From an uncultured Saprospiraceae bacterium (GTDB lineage Bacteria; Bacteroidota; Bacteroidia; Chitinophagales; Saprospiraceae), in assembly GCA_938015435.1 (NCBI GenBank), contig CALLPN010000003.1:310001-374000 (forward strand): a stretch of 64,000 nucleotides of DNA, read 5' to 3'. The notes below the pieces were generated by a model, which saw only the letters and a program-made list of their open reading frames with translations, made no database searches and had not been told where the DNA came from. Numbering within the stretch: the stretch's first letter is position 1; each line of letters begins with the position of its first letter. Below, piece by piece: positions 61,901 to 64,000 of the stretch. A program made the translations under genes and the position numbers.

Positions 61901-64000
61901 ATGAAAAAAATCTTACTCCTTTTGGGGATAGTGGCTATGTTTACGAGCCTATCTATTGCCCAGACATCATTACAAGGAAAAGTTACTGACGCTACGTCCA
62001 ACGAACCAATTCTTTTTGGTACTGTAGCTCTTATGAAAGATGGAAGCATCGTAAAAGGTGTAGAAACTGATCTTGATGGTAACTATTATTTTTCAGATAT
62101 CAATCCTGGCATGTACGATGTCGAAGCTAGTTATGTTGGATATACTGCAGCTAGACTAACAGGCGTAGTCGTGAAAGCAGATAAGTCTAACAAACTAAAC
62201 CTTCAGATCGCTGAAGGTGTATTGGCAGATGAGATTGTAATTACGGAATACAAAATTCCTCTTATCGAATTTGATAATACAACTACTGGTGGTACAGTTA
62301 CTTCTGAGGATATAAAATCTCTACCTACAAAAAGTGTAAATGCAATAGCCGCTACTACAGCAGGTATTGCAGCACAAGATGGTAGCGATGATGTTTCTGT
62401 AAGGGGAGGTCGTCCAGATGGTACTGTTTATTATATAGATGGTGTTAGGGTAACTAATGCAGCACTTATTCCTCAGTCAGAGATATCACAATTGCAAGTA
62501 ATTACCGGTGGTATAGAAGCTAAGTATGGTGATGTAACAGGTGGACTTATCTCGCTTACTACCAAAGGACCATCACAGCAATACTCTGCTGGTGTAGAAG
62601 TAGAAACATCAGAACTTACTGATGCATATGGCTATAACCTTCTAAGTGCTAACGTATCTGGTCCTATCTTGAAAAGAGACGATGGACAATCTCTAATCGG
62701 ATTTAGATTCTCAGGTCAGTTTTTGCAAATCGATGATGTTTCACCATCAGCAGTTGGAGTGTATAGAGCTTCAGAAGAAGATATCGCAGCTCTTGAGGCA
62801 GATCCATTATATTTCATAGGTACTACGCAGAGACCAAATGTTGAGCAGTTTAAGAATGCACAATTACTCGATGCTCGACCTAATAATCAAAATACAGATA
62901 TTGATCTTACAGCAAAAATAGATGCCTTGATCACAGATAATATTGACGTCACCTTCTCTGGCTCATATTATGATAGAAGTGATTTCTTTACACCTGGTTT
63001 AAGAGACGGTGGTGAAGGATGGTCAATGTTTAACTGGCAGAATAATCCAGAATTCAAAAGAAATGGATATAGAGGTAGCTTTAGGTTCCGTCACAAAATT
63101 GGACAGCAGGCCAACGATCCTTCTCTTACAGAAGAAGAAAGAGCAGAATTAGGTAAAAATATGCTTAAGAATATTTCTTACTCTATCCAAGTTGGAGTAG
63201 AGAAAGATAAGTCTAGTCAAGAAGACATCAGATTCGAAGATAGACTTTTCGAATATGGATACTATGGTAAGCAAGAGCGTAGATGGCAAGCGGTAGAAAG
63301 CGCAATTTCTAATGTTGATACTTGGACAGGAGAAATTATTGAAGTGGGTAATCAATCATTTGCCCATCAGGGTGCAAGAGAAGTTGTAGAAAACTTTATA
63401 CCAGGATCAATTAATCCAGTACTTTCTGCCTACAATACAATTAACGGTTTGCCGGAAACTGAATTTAGAACTTCTTTTAGTAACCTTTTCGGAAATGTAG
63501 GAAGAGAATACAATAGATTCGCAAGATCTGAACAAGATGTATATAACGGTAATTTAACTGTATCGTTTGATCTTACTCCAGGAGGATCAGAAAAAGGTAG
63601 ACATAATATTCAACTTGGATTTGCAGTAGAACAAAGAGTTAATAGAGCCTATAGTATTGCTCCTCGTGGTCTTTGGCTAGCAGCAGGTGTCAACGCTAAT
63701 AATCATATTGATGGTGTTAATACTGATATTATTGTTGGAACATTTGCATCTAGCGAAATTCCTTTAGACACAGTATTTCAACAATATCAAAATGCTATAG
63801 AAGCCAATAGTGATGCTAAGTTCTTTAGATCAATAAGGACTCTTCTCAATGATACAGCTCTAGAAGAGTATGTAAATGTTGATGATATAGATCCTTCACT
63901 TCTTTCATTAGGAATGTTCTCTGCAAGAGAGTTAAACGATGAAAGGATAGTATCTTATTACGGTTATGATTACACAGGAGAAAAGCTTTCAGGTGATGTA
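61901..64000 (+). CDS. TonB-dependent receptor with carboxypeptidase-like domain, 5' part
   Basis: Open from ATG 61901 to the window edge (700 codons, no stop seen). Signal peptide ends SLSIAQ. Residues about 22-105 are a carboxypeptidase-D regulatory-like domain (LQGKVTDATSNEPILFGTVA, DLDGNYYFSDINPGMYDVEA), then the TonB plug (about 115-230; TGGTVTSEDIKSLPTKSVNA, DDVSVRGGRPDGTVYYIDGV, EAKYGDVTGGLISLTTKGPS) and the start of the barrel. No clear TonB box is obvious between the CPD domain and plug. It imports a large nutrient or siderophore across the outer membrane. No SusD-like gene is within the window. Confidence 0.93.
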   Translation, partial: MKKILLLLGIVAMFTSLSIAQTSLQGKVTDATSNEPILFGTVALMKDGSIVKGVETDLDGNYYFSDINPGMYDVEASYVGYTAARLTGVVVKADKSNKLNLQIAEGVLADEIVITEYKIPLIEFDNTTTGGTVTSEDIKSLPTKSVNAIAATTAGIAAQDGSDDVSVRGGRPDGTVYYIDGVRVTNAALIPQSEISQLQVITGGIEAKYGDVTGGLISLTTKGPSQQYSAGVEVETSELTDAYGYNLLSANVSGPILKRDDGQSLIGFRFSGQFLQIDDVSPSAVGVYRASEEDIAALEADPLYFIGTTQRPNVEQFKNAQLLDARPNNQNTDIDLTAKIDALITDNIDVTFSGSYYDRSDFFTPGLRDGGEGWSMFNWQNNPEFKRNGYRGSFRFRHKIGQQANDPSLTEEERAELGKNMLKNISYSIQVGVEKDKSSQEDIRFEDRLFEYGYYGKQERRWQAVESAISNVDTWTGEIIEVGNQSFAHQGAREVVENFIPGSINPVLSAYNTINGLPETEFRTSFSNLFGNVGREYNRFARSEQDVYNGNLTVSFDLTPGGSEKGRHNIQLGFAVEQRVNRAYSIAPRGLWLAAGVNANNHIDGVNTDIIVGTFASSEIPLDTVFQQYQNAIEANSDAKFFRSIRTLLNDTALEEYVNVDDIDPSLLSLGMFSARELNDERIVSYYGYDYTGEKLSGDV

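Overview
The window is a 64 kb piece of a low-GC Bacteroidota chromosome, probably from the Saprospiria/Chitinophagia side of the phylum. Evidence: T9SS cargo with type A and type B C-terminal sorting domains, a PorP/SprF-family protein, a SusC/RagA-like TonB-dependent receptor with an N-terminal carboxypeptidase-like plug domain, menaquinone synthesis by the futalosine route (MqnC), Bacteroidota-style -7 boxes (TAnnTTTG) and several TTG start codons. Placement below phylum is inference. I see no rRNA, tRNA, CRISPR array, prophage or integron.

Layout. 1-6.3 kb: 5' part of topoisomerase IV subunit A (minus), a SPOR protein, a Gfo/Idh/MocA oxidoreductase, purine nucleoside phosphorylase, a GxxExxY protein between inverted terminal repeats, and mqnC. 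6.5-9.9 kb: glutaryl-CoA-dehydrogenase-like enzyme with a clear terminator, a small lipoprotein, a TPR protein and a small membrane protein. 9.9-11.2 kb: a RAYT-type Y1 transposase bracketed by three copies of a REP/BIME-like repeat. 11.2-13.8 kb: M28/glutaminyl-cyclase-like lipoprotein and cysS. 14.1-20.1 kb: T9SS surface cluster (1316-residue PKD protein with type B sorting domain, M43 metalloprotease, PorP/SprF). 20.4-26.5 kb: a lone OppC-like permease, a beta-barrel protein, a 1 kb gene-free stretch packed with palindromic repeats, and fused acyl-CoA mutase IcmF with an operator-like palindrome at its promoter. 27.0-31.6 kb: three-gene operon of an OmpA-type protein and two unusual EVIKEVE-repeat/HhH proteins. 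31.8-41.3 kb: T9SS type A cargo, a His/Asp-rich lipoprotein facing an AraC regulator, a DUF1800/DUF1501 pair with a type A T9SS protein, a LURP-one-like protein and an SRPBCC-GyrI fusion. 41.4-49.8 kb: envelope genes (LptF/G permease, tgt, rodA, SPOR protein, MraY/WecA-like transferase), a CrcB fluoride channel and a pirin. 50-56.2 kb: a barrel protein, a TIGR02757 protein and an OppC-OppB-OppA peptide transporter operon with no ATPase. 56.4-64 kb: a TIGR01777 epimerase, carB, a D-2-hydroxyacid dehydrogenase and the 5' part of a TonB-dependent receptor that runs off the window.

Most genes are housekeeping or envelope genes in short operons. The unusual material is: (i) the OmpA / membrane coiled-coil / HU-like operon at 27-31.6 kb, whose shared repeats and HhH tails suggest a cell wall-membrane-nucleoid scaffold (hypothesis); (ii) at least four families of small structured repeats, two tied to a candidate mobilising protein (RAYT, GxxExxY); (iii) a Tgt without its zinc ligands, a CarB without the allosteric domain and a ParC with alanines at both classic quinolone-contact positions.
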